A stretch of DNA of 28,187 nucleotides from DATMER01 sp035536935 (GCA_035536935.1 DATLNC010000067.1:1-28187), one strand, 5' to 3'. Shown: positions 1 to 8,555, counted from the stretch's first letter. Program-made: numbers and translations. Notes: generated by a model from the letters alone, not told the origin.

Positions 1-2294
<2,294 letters not shown>

Positions 2295-2304
2295 TCCTTC
2301 CCCT

Positions 2305-2332
2305 GCGGGGCGCCACTCCCGTGGCGCCCCGC
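2305..2332 (+). terminator. Perfect G/C hairpin after hppA
   Basis: Bases 2305-2316 pair with 2321-2332 to give a perfect 12-bp stem around a TCCC loop, starting 11 bases after the hppA stop codon. There is no T-tract behind it (CTTGACAA follows), so it may act as an mRNA 3' stabiliser or a weak terminator. The right arm contains GTGGCGCCCCGC, which recurs in the hairpins at 4265-4290 and 4940-4968. Confidence 0.6.
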
Positions 2333-2397
2333 CTTGACAAAGGTGCCTCCAGGGCGCAGCCTTCGCAAGTTGAAGCAAACTTGACAGGAGGCGCCGC

Positions 2398-4254
2398 ATG
2401 AGCATTTTCAGCCGCTGGATTCGCCTTGTACCTGCACTCCTCCTGCTCGTCTCGAGCCTGGCCTGCCGCCCGGACGATCCGGATGTCAACCCAGCAGAAG
2501 TGAGCCCTTCTCCCTCTCCTTCCGCTTCTCCCGCTCCTTCCGTTGCATCCGTGGGCTGCCTGCAGAACGGCGGAACGCCCTATCTCACCTGCCCGTCGTT
2601 TCCGAACACGTCGCCTACGGCCCAGCCGCAATGGGACTACTTCGCCTGGAACAGCTTCTTCGCCGCCAACTGGCCGGCTCTCGACCCGGCGAAGAACAAC
2701 GAGCAGCGGGGCTTCCCCGACCTCAACCAGCGCTTCACGACCGCTGCCAGCGACTCCCTGCTCGTCTGGGAAACGTTCAAGGAGAAGCGCGAGGTTTTCT
2801 TCTATCCGCCCACCACCAACATAGACCCGGGACCCTGGAACCAGGCGCCGAACTACGGACCGCTCCCCAATCCGCCCCTGTGCTCCGACAGCCAGGGCAA
2901 ACCTGCCGTGCCGCGGCGGCTCTTCGGCCAGGGCGGCAAGCTGGTCTACGACAGCCTCGACGAGACCGTCGAGGTCCTCTCCGAGGCTCTGGAGCAACCG
3001 GCCGCTCTCTGCGGCGGCTTTACCAAGAACCCCTGCAGCTCGACGGGGACGGGTACGCCGAATTGCAGCTGCGTCGTCGGGCTGCCGGTGGCGCCGCGCG
3101 TGTGGAAGGGGAGCCCGACGAAGCCGAACCCGCAGCCGGTCCTGTATGAAGTCAAGGTCAACTACGACTTCTACAACTACGTCCAGCAGAACAAGTTCTA
3201 CCTGGACTCCGTGGCGCAGGCGGCGGCCAGCGTCGCCAAGGGAACGAGGATCAGGCTTCCCTACCGGACCAGCGCGGCGCAGGGCCCCGGGGGCCCCGGC
3301 CCCAGCGCGGTGACGTCATACGACGCTCAGAGCTGCATCGCCACTTATCAGAAAGCCGGACCGAACACCAATGTGACGCCCTGCCCCATCGGCTCCGTCC
3401 ACATCAAGACCGCCTGGATCCCCATCCAGAACGAAGATCCCTCGAAGTACCACACCGCGGAAGCTGCCTACTTCAAGACCGAGAACGGCAAGGCGTGCAT
3501 GAGCTACGCGACGTTCGGACTGGTCGGGATCCACATCATCCAGCGCGTTCACGCGTCACAGGGAACGTCCTCCCCGAGCCCGCGGGGCGGAACCTTCATC
3601 TTCTCGACCTGGGAACACGTCGACAACGACGAGGCCGGGTTCACGTACTCCAACTTCTTCCCCGGCCAGCCATTCGCCGGCCCGCCGCAGCGCGCCACCT
3701 TCTACCCCCAGCCGTCCGCCGCCCTGCCGGTAACCCGCAAGTACCCGATCCTCCCGGGCACGCAAAAGATCAACAGCCAGGTTCACGCGGCGATCAAAGC
3801 GGTGAACCCGAGCTCGGTCTGGTTGAACTACGAGCTCGTCGGCACGCAGTTCCAGGCGGTCGACATCCAGAGCCTGCCGCCAAACCCGTCCAATCCGAAC
3901 GATCCCACGGGCATCGGCCAGCCGCTCTACCTGGCGAACCTCGTCATCGAGACCAATGAAGGATTGCAGCACTTCCAGGGCCTCCCGCCTCTGGTAGCCC
4001 CGGTCGCCCCGTTCAACAAGGCCGTCGCCAAAAACGGCACGCTCGCCTTCAACCGCGCCACGAGCAATGTCGCCTTCTCGCCGACAGGGGATCCATCCGC
4101 GATCAAGGGTTTCAACATGGGCGGCTGCATGGGCTGCCACGGCGTGGCCCAGAACAAGGGCTACTCCTTCAGCTTCGTGCTCTTCGACGGACAAAGGGGA
4201 GCCGACGTGGACACGCAGACGAACTTCTCGCCGGCGCCGATCTCGCCGAACTGA
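2398..4254 (+). CDS. Exported protein with a single CXXCH haem-binding motif
   Basis: The 618-residue product starts with a signal sequence (MSIFSRWIRLVPALLLLVSS) ending in LAC, which could be a weak lipobox, so it is either a lipoprotein or a secreted protein. A low-complexity Pro/Ser linker (SPSPSPSASPAPS) follows at about residues 38-50. The folded region has a WDYFAWNSFFAANWPA segment near residues 79-94. Close to the C-terminus C577-M-G-C580-H581 is a c-type haem attachment motif in GGCMGCHGVAQNKGYSFSF. AGGAGG at 2386-2391 supports the ATG. I recognise the type (cytochrome-c-like exported proteins of environmental bacteria) but not a named family. A role in periplasmic electron transfer is inference. 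No other cytochrome or respiratory gene is adjacent. Confidence 0.85.
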   Translation: MSIFSRWIRLVPALLLLVSSLACRPDDPDVNPAEVSPSPSPSASPAPSVASVGCLQNGGTPYLTCPSFPNTSPTAQPQWDYFAWNSFFAANWPALDPAKNNEQRGFPDLNQRFTTAASDSLLVWETFKEKREVFFYPPTTNIDPGPWNQAPNYGPLPNPPLCSDSQGKPAVPRRLFGQGGKLVYDSLDETVEVLSEALEQPAALCGGFTKNPCSSTGTGTPNCSCVVGLPVAPRVWKGSPTKPNPQPVLYEVKVNYDFYNYVQQNKFYLDSVAQAAASVAKGTRIRLPYRTSAAQGPGGPGPSAVTSYDAQSCIATYQKAGPNTNVTPCPIGSVHIKTAWIPIQNEDPSKYHTAEAAYFKTENGKACMSYATFGLVGIHIIQRVHASQGTSSPSPRGGTFIFSTWEHVDNDEAGFTYSNFFPGQPFAGPPQRATFYPQPSAALPVTRKYPILPGTQKINSQVHAAIKAVNPSSVWLNYELVGTQFQAVDIQSLPPNPSNPNDPTGIGQPLYLANLVIETNEGLQHFQGLPPLVAPVAPFNKAVAKNGTLAFNRATSNVAFSPTGDPSAIKGFNMGGCMGCHGVAQNKGYSFSFVLFDGQRGADVDTQTNFSPAPISPN

Positions 4255-4264
4255 CGGCTGAAGA

Positions 4265-4290
4265 GGGGCGTCACTTCGGTGTGGCGCCCC
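4265..4290 (+). terminator. Hairpin after the haem protein gene
   Basis: GGGGCGTCAC (4265-4274) pairs with GTGGCGCCCC (4281-4290), with one T-G wobble. The loop includes TTCG closed by C-G, a very stable tetraloop type. It starts 10 bases after the stop codon at 4252-4254. A pyrimidine-rich stretch follows instead of a T-run. It belongs to the same hairpin family as 2305-2332 and 4940-4968. Confidence 0.6.
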
Positions 4291-4305
4291 GCTTCTTCGC
4301 TCCCC
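4276..4305 (+). repeat. 30-nt direct repeat, copy 1
   Basis: These 30 bases are identical to 4952-4981, and the five bases upstream differ at only one position. The block holds the right arm of the hairpin plus a pyrimidine-rich tail (GCTTCTTCGCTCCCC). Copy 1 is intergenic, whereas copy 2 lies inside the 3' end of the tfoX-like gene. Confidence 0.85.
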
Positions 4306-4411
4306 TCTGTAACGCAGTTCCGCGGTAAACCACTCGTACTTCGGCGACCCTCCAGAACTCCGTAGCGGCTTTGGAGAAGGCTGTGCTAGCATTCTTCATG
4401 GAGGTGCCACC

Positions 4412-4633
4412 TTGAGCGTCGAGCGCTACAAGACCCAATTGGAGAAGCTCCCTCGGGAGGAACGTGCGGAGCTGGCCTACTTTCTCCTCAGCTCGCTGGA
4501 GCCGGAAGAGGAGGGCGCTGCCGCTGCCTGGGACGCGGAGATCTCGCGGCGAGTCTCCGAGATCCGGAGCGGCACGGCGAATGGAAAACCTGCCGAGCAG
4601 GTCTTTGCTGAGCTACACGAGCGCTATCCTTGA
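4412..4633 (+). CDS. Antitoxin, Unstab_antitox (addiction module) family
   Basis: This 73-residue acidic protein (MSVERYKTQLEKLPREERAE, then LAYFLLSSLEPEEEG) has the typical make-up of the short antitoxins of Pfam PF09720. A helical N-terminal part with a leucine-rich LAYFLLSSL segment is followed by an acidic tail with the usual WDAEISRRVSEIRSG and AEQVFAEL elements. It would bind and neutralise the toxin encoded next and probably autoregulate the pair. The start is TTG at 4412, with GGAGGTG at 4400-4406. An ATG at 4398 leads to a stop after five codons and is excluded. A TAGCAT box at 4387-4392 is a plausible -10. The stop overlaps the toxin start by TTGA. Confidence 0.85.
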   Translation: MSVERYKTQLEKLPREERAELAYFLLSSLEPEEEGAAAAWDAEISRRVSEIRSGTANGKPAEQVFAELHERYP

Positions 4634-4932
4634 AGCAGGTCATCTTCCACTCGGAAGCCGAGTGGGACCTGCACCAAGGAATCATCTTCTATGAAAGGGA
4701 GCGACCCGGGCTCGGACGCGAGCTCCGGCAAGAGGTCGAAGCGGCCGTTCGGCGCATTCAGCAGAATCCCCGGGCATTTCCCCTCCAAACTGACCAGGAG
4801 ACCCGCAAAGGTCTTGTTCGGCGGTTTCCGTACACAGTGGTTTTCATCGAGCTCGAAGAATTGCTCTGGATAGCTGCGGTGGCTCACCAGAAGAGGCATC
4901 CGCAGTATTGGAGCGGGCGCCGGCCCGAGTGA
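4630..4932 (+). CDS. Toxin, RelE/ParE superfamily
   Basis: The 100-residue product begins KQVIFHSEAEWDLHQGIIFY and continues ERERPGLGRELRQEVEAAV. This is the standard RelE/ParE layout: a first strand, two helices carrying an F-Y-E-R-E-R-P-G-L-G turn, then strands RRFPYTVVFIELEELLWIAAVAH and a QKRHPQYW end. Members are ribosome-dependent mRNA endonucleases (RelE) or gyrase poisons (ParE); the sequence alone does not decide which. The C-terminal AVAHQKRHPQYW matches the common ParE-like ending. The start is TTG, sharing TTGA with the antitoxin stop, which implies translational coupling. It is convergent with the tfoX-like gene, with 14 bases between the two stops. Confidence 0.88.
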   Translation: MKQVIFHSEAEWDLHQGIIFYERERPGLGRELRQEVEAAVRRIQQNPRAFPLQTDQETRKGLVRRFPYTVVFIELEELLWIAAVAHQKRHPQYWSGRRPE

Positions 4933-4939
4933 GCGCTCT

Positions 4940-4968
4940 GCGGGGCTCACGTCGGTGTGGCGCCCCGC
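4940..4968. terminator. Hairpin between convergent toxin and tfoX-like genes
   Basis: GCGGGGC (4940-4946) pairs with GCCCCGC (4962-4968), with an inner CAC/GTG pairing. It lies 8 bases after the toxin stop and extends into the last codons of the opposite gene (stop at 4947-4949), so it could serve both strands. No T-run is present. It is the third member of the GTGGCGCCCCGC hairpin family in this window. Confidence 0.5.
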
Positions 4969-5327
4969 TTCTTCGCTCCCCCTGCTTTCTTTCCGGCCTT
5001 CGCTTTCTTCCTGAGCGTGGCAGCCACGGACTTGCGTGCCCACTCCACCAGTTCGTCCGGGTCGTCCATGACCTCGTCGGGAACGACATAGAACGGTATG
5101 GAGCGGCTCTTGTCCTCATAGGGCTGGAACGGCCCGATGCCCAGCGCCTCGTAGTCGGGCCGGTTCTCGCCATCCGCCCGGAGGAGAAGCTGGTCGTCCG
5201 CCACGATGGCGATCATCAGCTCGTCCACGTACACCCCGTAGCCGCCGAACATGAACTTGTACGAGGCCTGACCTAGTGGCGAGAGCAGGTCCACGATGTA
5301 ATCGCAGAACTCGTTGGTCTTGGGCAT
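4947..5327 (-). CDS. TfoX N-terminal-domain family protein
   Basis: The 126-residue product contains a TfoX_N-type domain: FCDYIVDLLSPLGQASYKFM, then FGGYGVYVDELMIAIVADDQ, then LLLRADGENRPDYEALG. The GGYGVYVD and LYLR/LLLRAD-like elements are diagnostic. TfoX/Sxy itself is a competence regulator, but stand-alone N-domain proteins are widespread and mostly uncharacterised, so I do not assign competence. After about residue 105 there is a low-complexity basic tail (KKAKAGKKAGGAKKRGATPT), partly encoded by the 30-nt repeat. The ATG has no Shine-Dalgarno sequence. Instead a TAGCCT box ends 6 bases upstream, which suggests a leaderless mRNA. The gene is flanked upstream by the 21-bp repeat array. 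Confidence 0.82.
   Translation of the reverse strand: MPKTNEFCDYIVDLLSPLGQASYKFMFGGYGVYVDELMIAIVADDQLLLRADGENRPDYEALGIGPFQPYEDKSRSIPFYVVPDEVMDDPDELVEWARKSVAATLRKKAKAGKKAGGAKKRGATPT
4952..4981 (+). repeat. 30-nt direct repeat, copy 2, inside the tfoX-like gene
   Basis: This block is identical to 4276-4305. Read on the minus strand it encodes part of the basic C-terminal tail GGAKKRGATPT of the tfoX-like gene, so a dispersed hairpin element appears to have become the end of a coding sequence. Confidence 0.85.
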
Positions 5328-5333
5328 GTGGCG

Positions 5334-5339
5334 AGGCTA
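5334..5339 (-). promoter_or_regulatory. TAGCCT -10-like box for leaderless tfoX-like gene
   Basis: On the minus strand the sequence reads GTGCTAGCCTCGCCAC directly before the ATG. A TANNNT box ending 6 bases before the start codon would place the transcription start on or next to the A of ATG. No Shine-Dalgarno sequence is seen. The same arrangement occurs before the genes at 9324, 10793 and 12423. Confidence 0.45.
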
Positions 5340-5352
5340 GCACGGGGGGCAG

Positions 5353-5577
5353 GGAAGTGACTTCTCTGCCCCTGGAAGTCACTTCCCTGCCTCGGGAAGC
5401 GACTTCCCTGCGTCCGGATCCCACTTCCCAGCGCCCGGAACTGACTTCCCAGCTGTCCGGAGCTCACGTTCGCCCGCCCGGAAGTCACTTCCGAGCCTTC
5501 TGATCTCATTGCCGACTGCCCGAAAGTCACTTCCGACCATCCGGAACGGACTTCCCACTGGCTCGGAAGTCTCTTCC
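5353..5577. repeat. Array of eleven 21-22 bp units with near-palindromic GGAAGTCACTTCC core
   Basis: Cores begin at 5353, 5374, 5395, 5416, 5437, 5459, 5480, 5501, 5522, 5543 and 5565, so the spacing is 21 bp except for two steps of 22. The best units (5374, 5480) read GGAAGTCACTTCC, an inverted repeat of GGAAGT around one central base. Other units vary at 1-6 positions, and the unit at 5501 is the most decayed. The 8-9 bp between cores is G/C-rich and variable. The period equals two helical turns. The array fills most of the intergenic region 5328-5689. It is not coding: the two 22-bp steps break every frame, and no start or ribosome site leads into it. No cas gene or CRISPR geometry is present. 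Confidence 0.9.
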
Positions 5578-5649
5578 GTCGGCTGAGCCTGATTCTCAGC
5601 GAGCCGACCTTTGAAAGAAAAGAGCCGTTTCCTTTAAAAGCTCCCCAGA

Positions 5650-5671
5650 CTTTGAAAGACCTCTTTCAAAG
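5650..5671 (-). terminator. Perfect 9-bp hairpin downstream of the exported EF-loop protein gene
   Basis: CTTTGAAAG (5650-5658) and CTTTCAAAG (5663-5671) form a perfect stem around four bases, 18 bases after the stop of the minus-strand gene ending at 5690. On the minus strand it is followed after about 10 bases by CTTTTAAAGG, a short T-rich run, so it may be its terminator. The arm CTTTGAAAG occurs once more at 5609-5617. A second small inverted repeat, GCTGAG/CTCAGC, lies at 5582-5600. Confidence 0.5.
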
Positions 5672-5689
5672 CGGCCATGCGAACGCCAC

Positions 5690-6352
5690 TCACTCCCCCG
5701 CTTCTACCCGATACTTGATCCCCTCGTTGCCCGCCTCCAAGACCTCCAGCTTCACCCCGCGGAAGGTCAGGCTCGTGGGCTCGCCCGCCTTGAGATCGTA
5801 GGTGATCTCGTTCTGAGTCGAGGGCCGGTCAGGGTCGTCGAGATACTCGCGGGCCGAGAACCGGAGGACGCCGCCGCCGGCGCCAAGGTAGACGAGCTCC
5901 CACCGGTGGTCGTCTTTGCGGCCCTCTTCCGGCTTCTCCGGCTTCCAGTACTCGGTGTATCGGGCGGAGACGCTGGGAATCCGGCTGCCACCCACGACTC
6001 TGGCCTTGTCGAGCGTGCCGTTGCCGTCCTCGTCCGTGAAGCAGAATTGGCCCGGAAGGTCGACATCGCAGAACTCGCGCTTGGTGCCCTCGGCCTTGGA
6101 GGCCCAGAGCAGGCTTCCTTTCTTCAGGATGATACCCTGGCCCGGGGCCACGATGTCCGACCGCAGCTCCGCCCAGAGGTACTCCGTCTGGTCTACTTCC
6201 TCGAAGACCACCTCACCTGCGCTGACGGTCCGAGTCTCCCCCGGATTTGGGGAAGTTCCCTTGTGCCGCCGCTGGACTTGCTCGCTGTCGGCTTGGGCGA
6301 AGAGAGGGCTGGTTGAGAGGAACAGGGCCGCAGCCAAAATAGCAGTGCGCAT
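5690..6352 (-). CDS. Exported protein of unknown function with an EF-hand-like loop
   Basis: The product has 220 residues. I chose the ATG at 6352 because it gives a clean signal peptide (MRTAILAAALFLSTSPLFAQ, likely cut after LFA) and has GGAGTC at 6360-6365. A longer open frame upstream (to 6397) would run through that Shine-Dalgarno site. The mature part is rich in beta-strand segments and contains DEDGNGTLDKAR near the middle, a DxDxNGxxD calcium-loop pattern, next to two Cys (EFCDVDLPGQFCFTDED). I recognise no family. The first ten codons and 5' leader are a near copy of those of the gene starting at 7702. Divergent from the VOC gene at 6413. Confidence 0.75.
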   Translation of the reverse strand: MRTAILAAALFLSTSPLFAQADSEQVQRRHKGTSPNPGETRTVSAGEVVFEEVDQTEYLWAELRSDIVAPGQGIILKKGSLLWASKAEGTKREFCDVDLPGQFCFTDEDGNGTLDKARVVGGSRIPSVSARYTEYWKPEKPEEGRKDDHRWELVYLGAGGGVLRFSAREYLDDPDRPSTQNEITYDLKAGEPTSLTFRGVKLEVLEAGNEGIKYRVEAGE

Positions 6353-6393
6353 CGTGAAAGACTCCCGGTTGGGTTTTGCAGGATCATATCCTT
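6342..6393 (-). repeat. 52-bp duplicated leader, copy 1
   Basis: This ungapped 52-bp segment matches 7689-7740 at 47 positions. On the minus strand it runs from AAGGATATGATCC through GGAGTC (Shine-Dalgarno) and the start codon into GCGCACTGC, the second to fourth codons of the gene. It contains TATGAT, a good -10 hexamer that is also the centre of the inverted repeat GGAT/ATCC. It therefore probably carries promoter, ribosome site and start codon together. Confidence 0.85.
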
Positions 6394-6412
6394 CCAAGGA
6401 GGGAGATCATTC

Positions 6413-6802
6413 ATGCCCGTCGAAATGCTCAAGACCATTCCGATCCTCCGCATCTTCAGCGTCGAGAAGGCGAGGGAGTTCTACGTCGATTACCTCGGGT
6501 TTCAGGTCGACTGGGAGCACCGGTTCGAGGACGTGGCTCCGCTCTACATGCAGGTGTCGCGGGGCAGCCTGACCCTGCACCTGTCCGAGCACCACGGCGA
6601 CTGCTGCCCGGGATCGACCATGTTCGTCTGGATGACCGGTATCGACGAGTTCCATCAGGAGCTCGCTGCCAGGAACTACAAGTACCTTCGGCCGGGGCTC
6701 GAAGAGACGTTTTACGGCACCAGGTCCGTGGAAGTGATCGATCCGTTCGGCAACCGGATCCGCTTCAACGAGGAGCTGCCGGCCGAGGAGCCCCCGGCGT
6801 GA
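6413..6802 (+). CDS. Glyoxalase/bleomycin-resistance (VOC) superfamily protein
   Basis: The 129-residue product has a single VOC domain: ILRIFSVEKAREFYVDYLGF, WEHRFEDVAPLYMQVSRGSL, TLHLSEHHGDCCPGSTMFVW and the terminal DPFGNRIRFNE. This pattern (YMQVSRG followed by HLSEHHGD) is that of the glyoxalase-superfamily/bleomycin-resistance-like branch, which usually dimerises and sequesters or modifies small molecules. The glyoxalase I metal ligands are not all evident, so a binding role is as likely as catalysis. AAGGAGGGAG at 6396-6405 is a strong ribosome site for the ATG. It is transcribed divergently from the exported protein at 5690-6352; the two leaders share about 60 bases. Substrate unknown. 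Confidence 0.9.
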   Translation: MPVEMLKTIPILRIFSVEKAREFYVDYLGFQVDWEHRFEDVAPLYMQVSRGSLTLHLSEHHGDCCPGSTMFVWMTGIDEFHQELAARNYKYLRPGLEETFYGTRSVEVIDPFGNRIRFNEELPAEEPPA

Positions 6803-6805
6803 GGC

Positions 6806-7702
6806 TCAGGCGGGCGACTCCGTCCGCTGCCTAACGGGCCGGTCGACGGCCGGCTTCTCCCGCTTCCATCCGCGGCCGAAGTCCACCAGCCCGCGCTGAT
6901 CCGCCAGGACCCAGTCGACGACCTCCTGCGAGCGGCCCGTCACGGGGATCTTCTCGATCGTGGCGAGGAAGCCGCCACCTTCGAACTGCTCCACGACCAT
7001 TCTCGCCCGCAGCTTCGGAAGCCGGCCGCGTTCCGGCTCGGGCAGGGCCTTGAGCGACTGGAGATGCGCGGCGAGCTCCGCGCCAAGGAAGAAGCGATCC
7101 TCCTTGCGCTTGGAAGTAAGCTTCAATTTCTTACCCAGGGCCGCCTGGTAGATGAGGTCGCGGACAGGGGAAATGGGCTCGGCGCCGGACCTCACGCGAA
7201 AGCCGGGCATGAAGACCTTGCCGCCGACCGCGCAGGCTGCGCACGTCGCGAGGAAGTCCCGCACCCACAGCAGCCCGGCCCTCGTCATCTCCCGGTCCTT
7301 CAGCTCGATGCCGGCGAAGTAGGCGAGCAGGTGGGCCGCGTAGTGCATTTCGGCGTGCGGGGAGTTGGCGCCCTGCTCGCCGCGCATGAGCCCCTCCTTG
7401 CGCTCGCTCGCGAAGTAGCGAAGCACCTCCTCGCGGGCCAGCGCCGCTTCCGTAGCGTCGCCTTCCATGTGCCGGTAGAGCCACCTTCCCACCCTGCCCA
7501 TGATCTTGTAGTTCTCGCTCGCTCCCCCTCTGGTCGTGCTGCCTTCCCGCATCTCCTGGTAGAGGGTGGGAGGCGGGATGTCCGGGGCTGGAATGTCGCC
7601 GAACAGCACGGCAGCCAGCCGGTCGAGCCGGTGCAGCAGCGTCTGGGCCACTTTTCCCGCGGGCGGTTCCTGGACTGCTGCCAGGGCGGCAGTGCGCACC
7701 AT
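6806..7702 (-). CDS. Conserved-looking cytoplasmic protein of unknown function
   Basis: The 298-residue product has no signal peptide or membrane segment. It is helical in the middle (NYKIMGRVGRWLYRHMEGDA, MHYAAHLLAYFAGIELKDRE), with CAAC near residue 145 and a basic C-terminal part. I recognise no domain. Its 5' leader and first codons copy those of the exported-protein gene starting at 6352: VRTAALAAV here against MRTAILAAA there. In the alignment the counterpart of that ATG is the GTG at 7699, which has the same 7-base spacing to GGAGTC (7707-7712). The ATG at 7702 lies one codon earlier, with tighter spacing, so either may be the start. It is convergent with the VOC gene; the stops are 3 bases apart. 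Confidence 0.72.
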   Translation of the reverse strand: MVRTAALAAVQEPPAGKVAQTLLHRLDRLAAVLFGDIPAPDIPPPTLYQEMREGSTTRGGASENYKIMGRVGRWLYRHMEGDATEAALAREEVLRYFASERKEGLMRGEQGANSPHAEMHYAAHLLAYFAGIELKDREMTRAGLLWVRDFLATCAACAVGGKVFMPGFRVRSGAEPISPVRDLIYQAALGKKLKLTSKRKEDRFFLGAELAAHLQSLKALPEPERGRLPKLRARMVVEQFEGGGFLATIEKIPVTGRSQEVVDWVLADQRGLVDFGRGWKREKPAVDRPVRQRTESPA

Positions 7703-7740
7703 GAAAGACTCCTCGTTGAGTTTTGCAGGATCATATCCTT
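7689..7740 (-). repeat. 52-bp duplicated leader, copy 2
   Basis: This is the second copy of the promoter/leader/start segment found at 6342-6393, with 5 mismatches and no gaps. The TATGAT box, the GGAGTC ribosome site and the first codons GCGCACTGC are all kept. The start codon is changed from ATG to GTG, with a new ATG one codon upstream. The proteins downstream of the two copies are unrelated. Confidence 0.85.
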
Positions 7741-7761
7741 TTTCATGGGAGCACGTTCAGT

Positions 7762-7774
7762 GAGGAAGTTCCTC
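7762..7774. repeat. Inverted repeat GAGGAA-G-TTCCTC, possible operator
   Basis: A perfect 6+1+6 inverted repeat sits in the divergent intergenic region between the genes starting at 7702 (minus) and 7836 (plus). Its size and one-base centre resemble the cores of the 21-bp array (GGAAGT-n-ACTTCC), but the sequence differs. It could be an operator for either gene; this is inference from position only. Confidence 0.3.
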
Positions 7775-7835
7775 CTGTAGATCCGTTTCTCCTTTCAGCA
7801 GCAGCAAGGGAGCCGCTGCGAAAGGAGATGCCGCC

Positions 7836-8519
7836 ATGAGGAAGCTACTGACTCTGGCCCTGGTTTGTATCGCCCTGGGTGCTTTTGCCGGTGAGAGCAT
7901 AGCCCAGGAAGAGGAAAAGCCTCCGATCCTGAAGAAGTGCCCCAAGCCGTATCAGCAGCACGTCGTCAACCTGACGGCTCCGCCTCCGGCCGGAGCTACG
8001 CCGCATTTGCCGGATTTTCCCGCGACCTGCGTTATGGGATGGGAGCCAATCTTCGGCGGAACCACACAGAACAAATGCTTCAGACACACCTTCACGTGGA
8101 AATCACCCAAGCCGGAATGTCGCTGCTGGTCGGCACAACTGACCATCCGGTACCAGGCCCTCTTTCCTGGGGCTAATGCCTCGGACAACGACAACATCGC
8201 TTTCTTCAGCGGCGGCGTCCCCGTGCCCGGTACGGTCCAGCCTCTCTATACTGGCGGAGCGCCGGCAGGGCAGATCCTGACAAAGACAATCCCCGTGAGC
8301 TGCGACCTCCTCAAGAACAACAGGCTGAGCTTCCTGGTTCAAGACGATACCTCGGTCATCTCCGCAACGCTCCGAATCGTCTACTGCTGTGGCCCGTGCC
8401 CGAAAGGAGAAGAGGAGATAACCTTCCCGGGGAAAGAGATCAAGTATTGCTGCAAGGGCAAGCCGGGCGATGATTCGTTCTGCTGCACCGCCCAGAAGAA
8501 ACCAGGGGCCGGGAACTGA
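7836..8519 (+). CDS. Exported Cys-rich protein of unknown function
   Basis: This 227-residue protein has a clear signal peptide (MRKLLTLALVCIALGAFAGE), probably cut after AFA or SIA, then an acidic/Pro stretch EEEKPPILKKCPKP. The body has strand-rich segments, including FRHTFTWKSPKPECRCWSAQ. The C-terminal 50 residues contain paired cysteines: VYCCGPCPKGEEE, IKYCCKGKPGDDSFCCTAQ. At least a dozen Cys in an exported protein implies disulfides or metal binding in the periplasm or outside the cell. AAAGGAG at 7821-7827 supports the ATG. I recognise no family, although the central WSAQLTIRYQAL to SATLRIVYC part looks like a beta-sandwich. Confidence 0.78.
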   Translation: MRKLLTLALVCIALGAFAGESIAQEEEKPPILKKCPKPYQQHVVNLTAPPPAGATPHLPDFPATCVMGWEPIFGGTTQNKCFRHTFTWKSPKPECRCWSAQLTIRYQALFPGANASDNDNIAFFSGGVPVPGTVQPLYTGGAPAGQILTKTIPVSCDLLKNNRLSFLVQDDTSVISATLRIVYCCGPCPKGEEEITFPGKEIKYCCKGKPGDDSFCCTAQKKPGAGN

Positions 8520-8555
8520 CCTGGTTCGAAACCTGCAAGTCGTCGGAGTGGCTCT

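Noticed and set aside
2334..2386. Two TTGACA hexamers (2334 and 2381) as -35 boxes for the haem protein gene
   Set aside because: The first has no acceptable -10 at 16-18 bases, and the second overlaps the ribosome site, so neither is convincing.
5273..5530. Open frames on both strands through the 21-bp array that would encode heptad-like repeats such as EVTSLPL
   Set aside because: A 21-bp period produces such repeats in every frame by necessity. The 22-bp steps break them, and there is no ribosome site or start leading into a complete gene.
5353..5577. CRISPR array
   Set aside because: Period is only 21-22 bp, the variable parts are 8-9 bp, the cores themselves vary, and no cas gene is present.
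8522..8534. GGTTCGAAACC, similar to a tRNA T-arm
   Set aside because: No anticodon arm, D-arm or acceptor stem can be folded around it, and the upstream sequence is coding.
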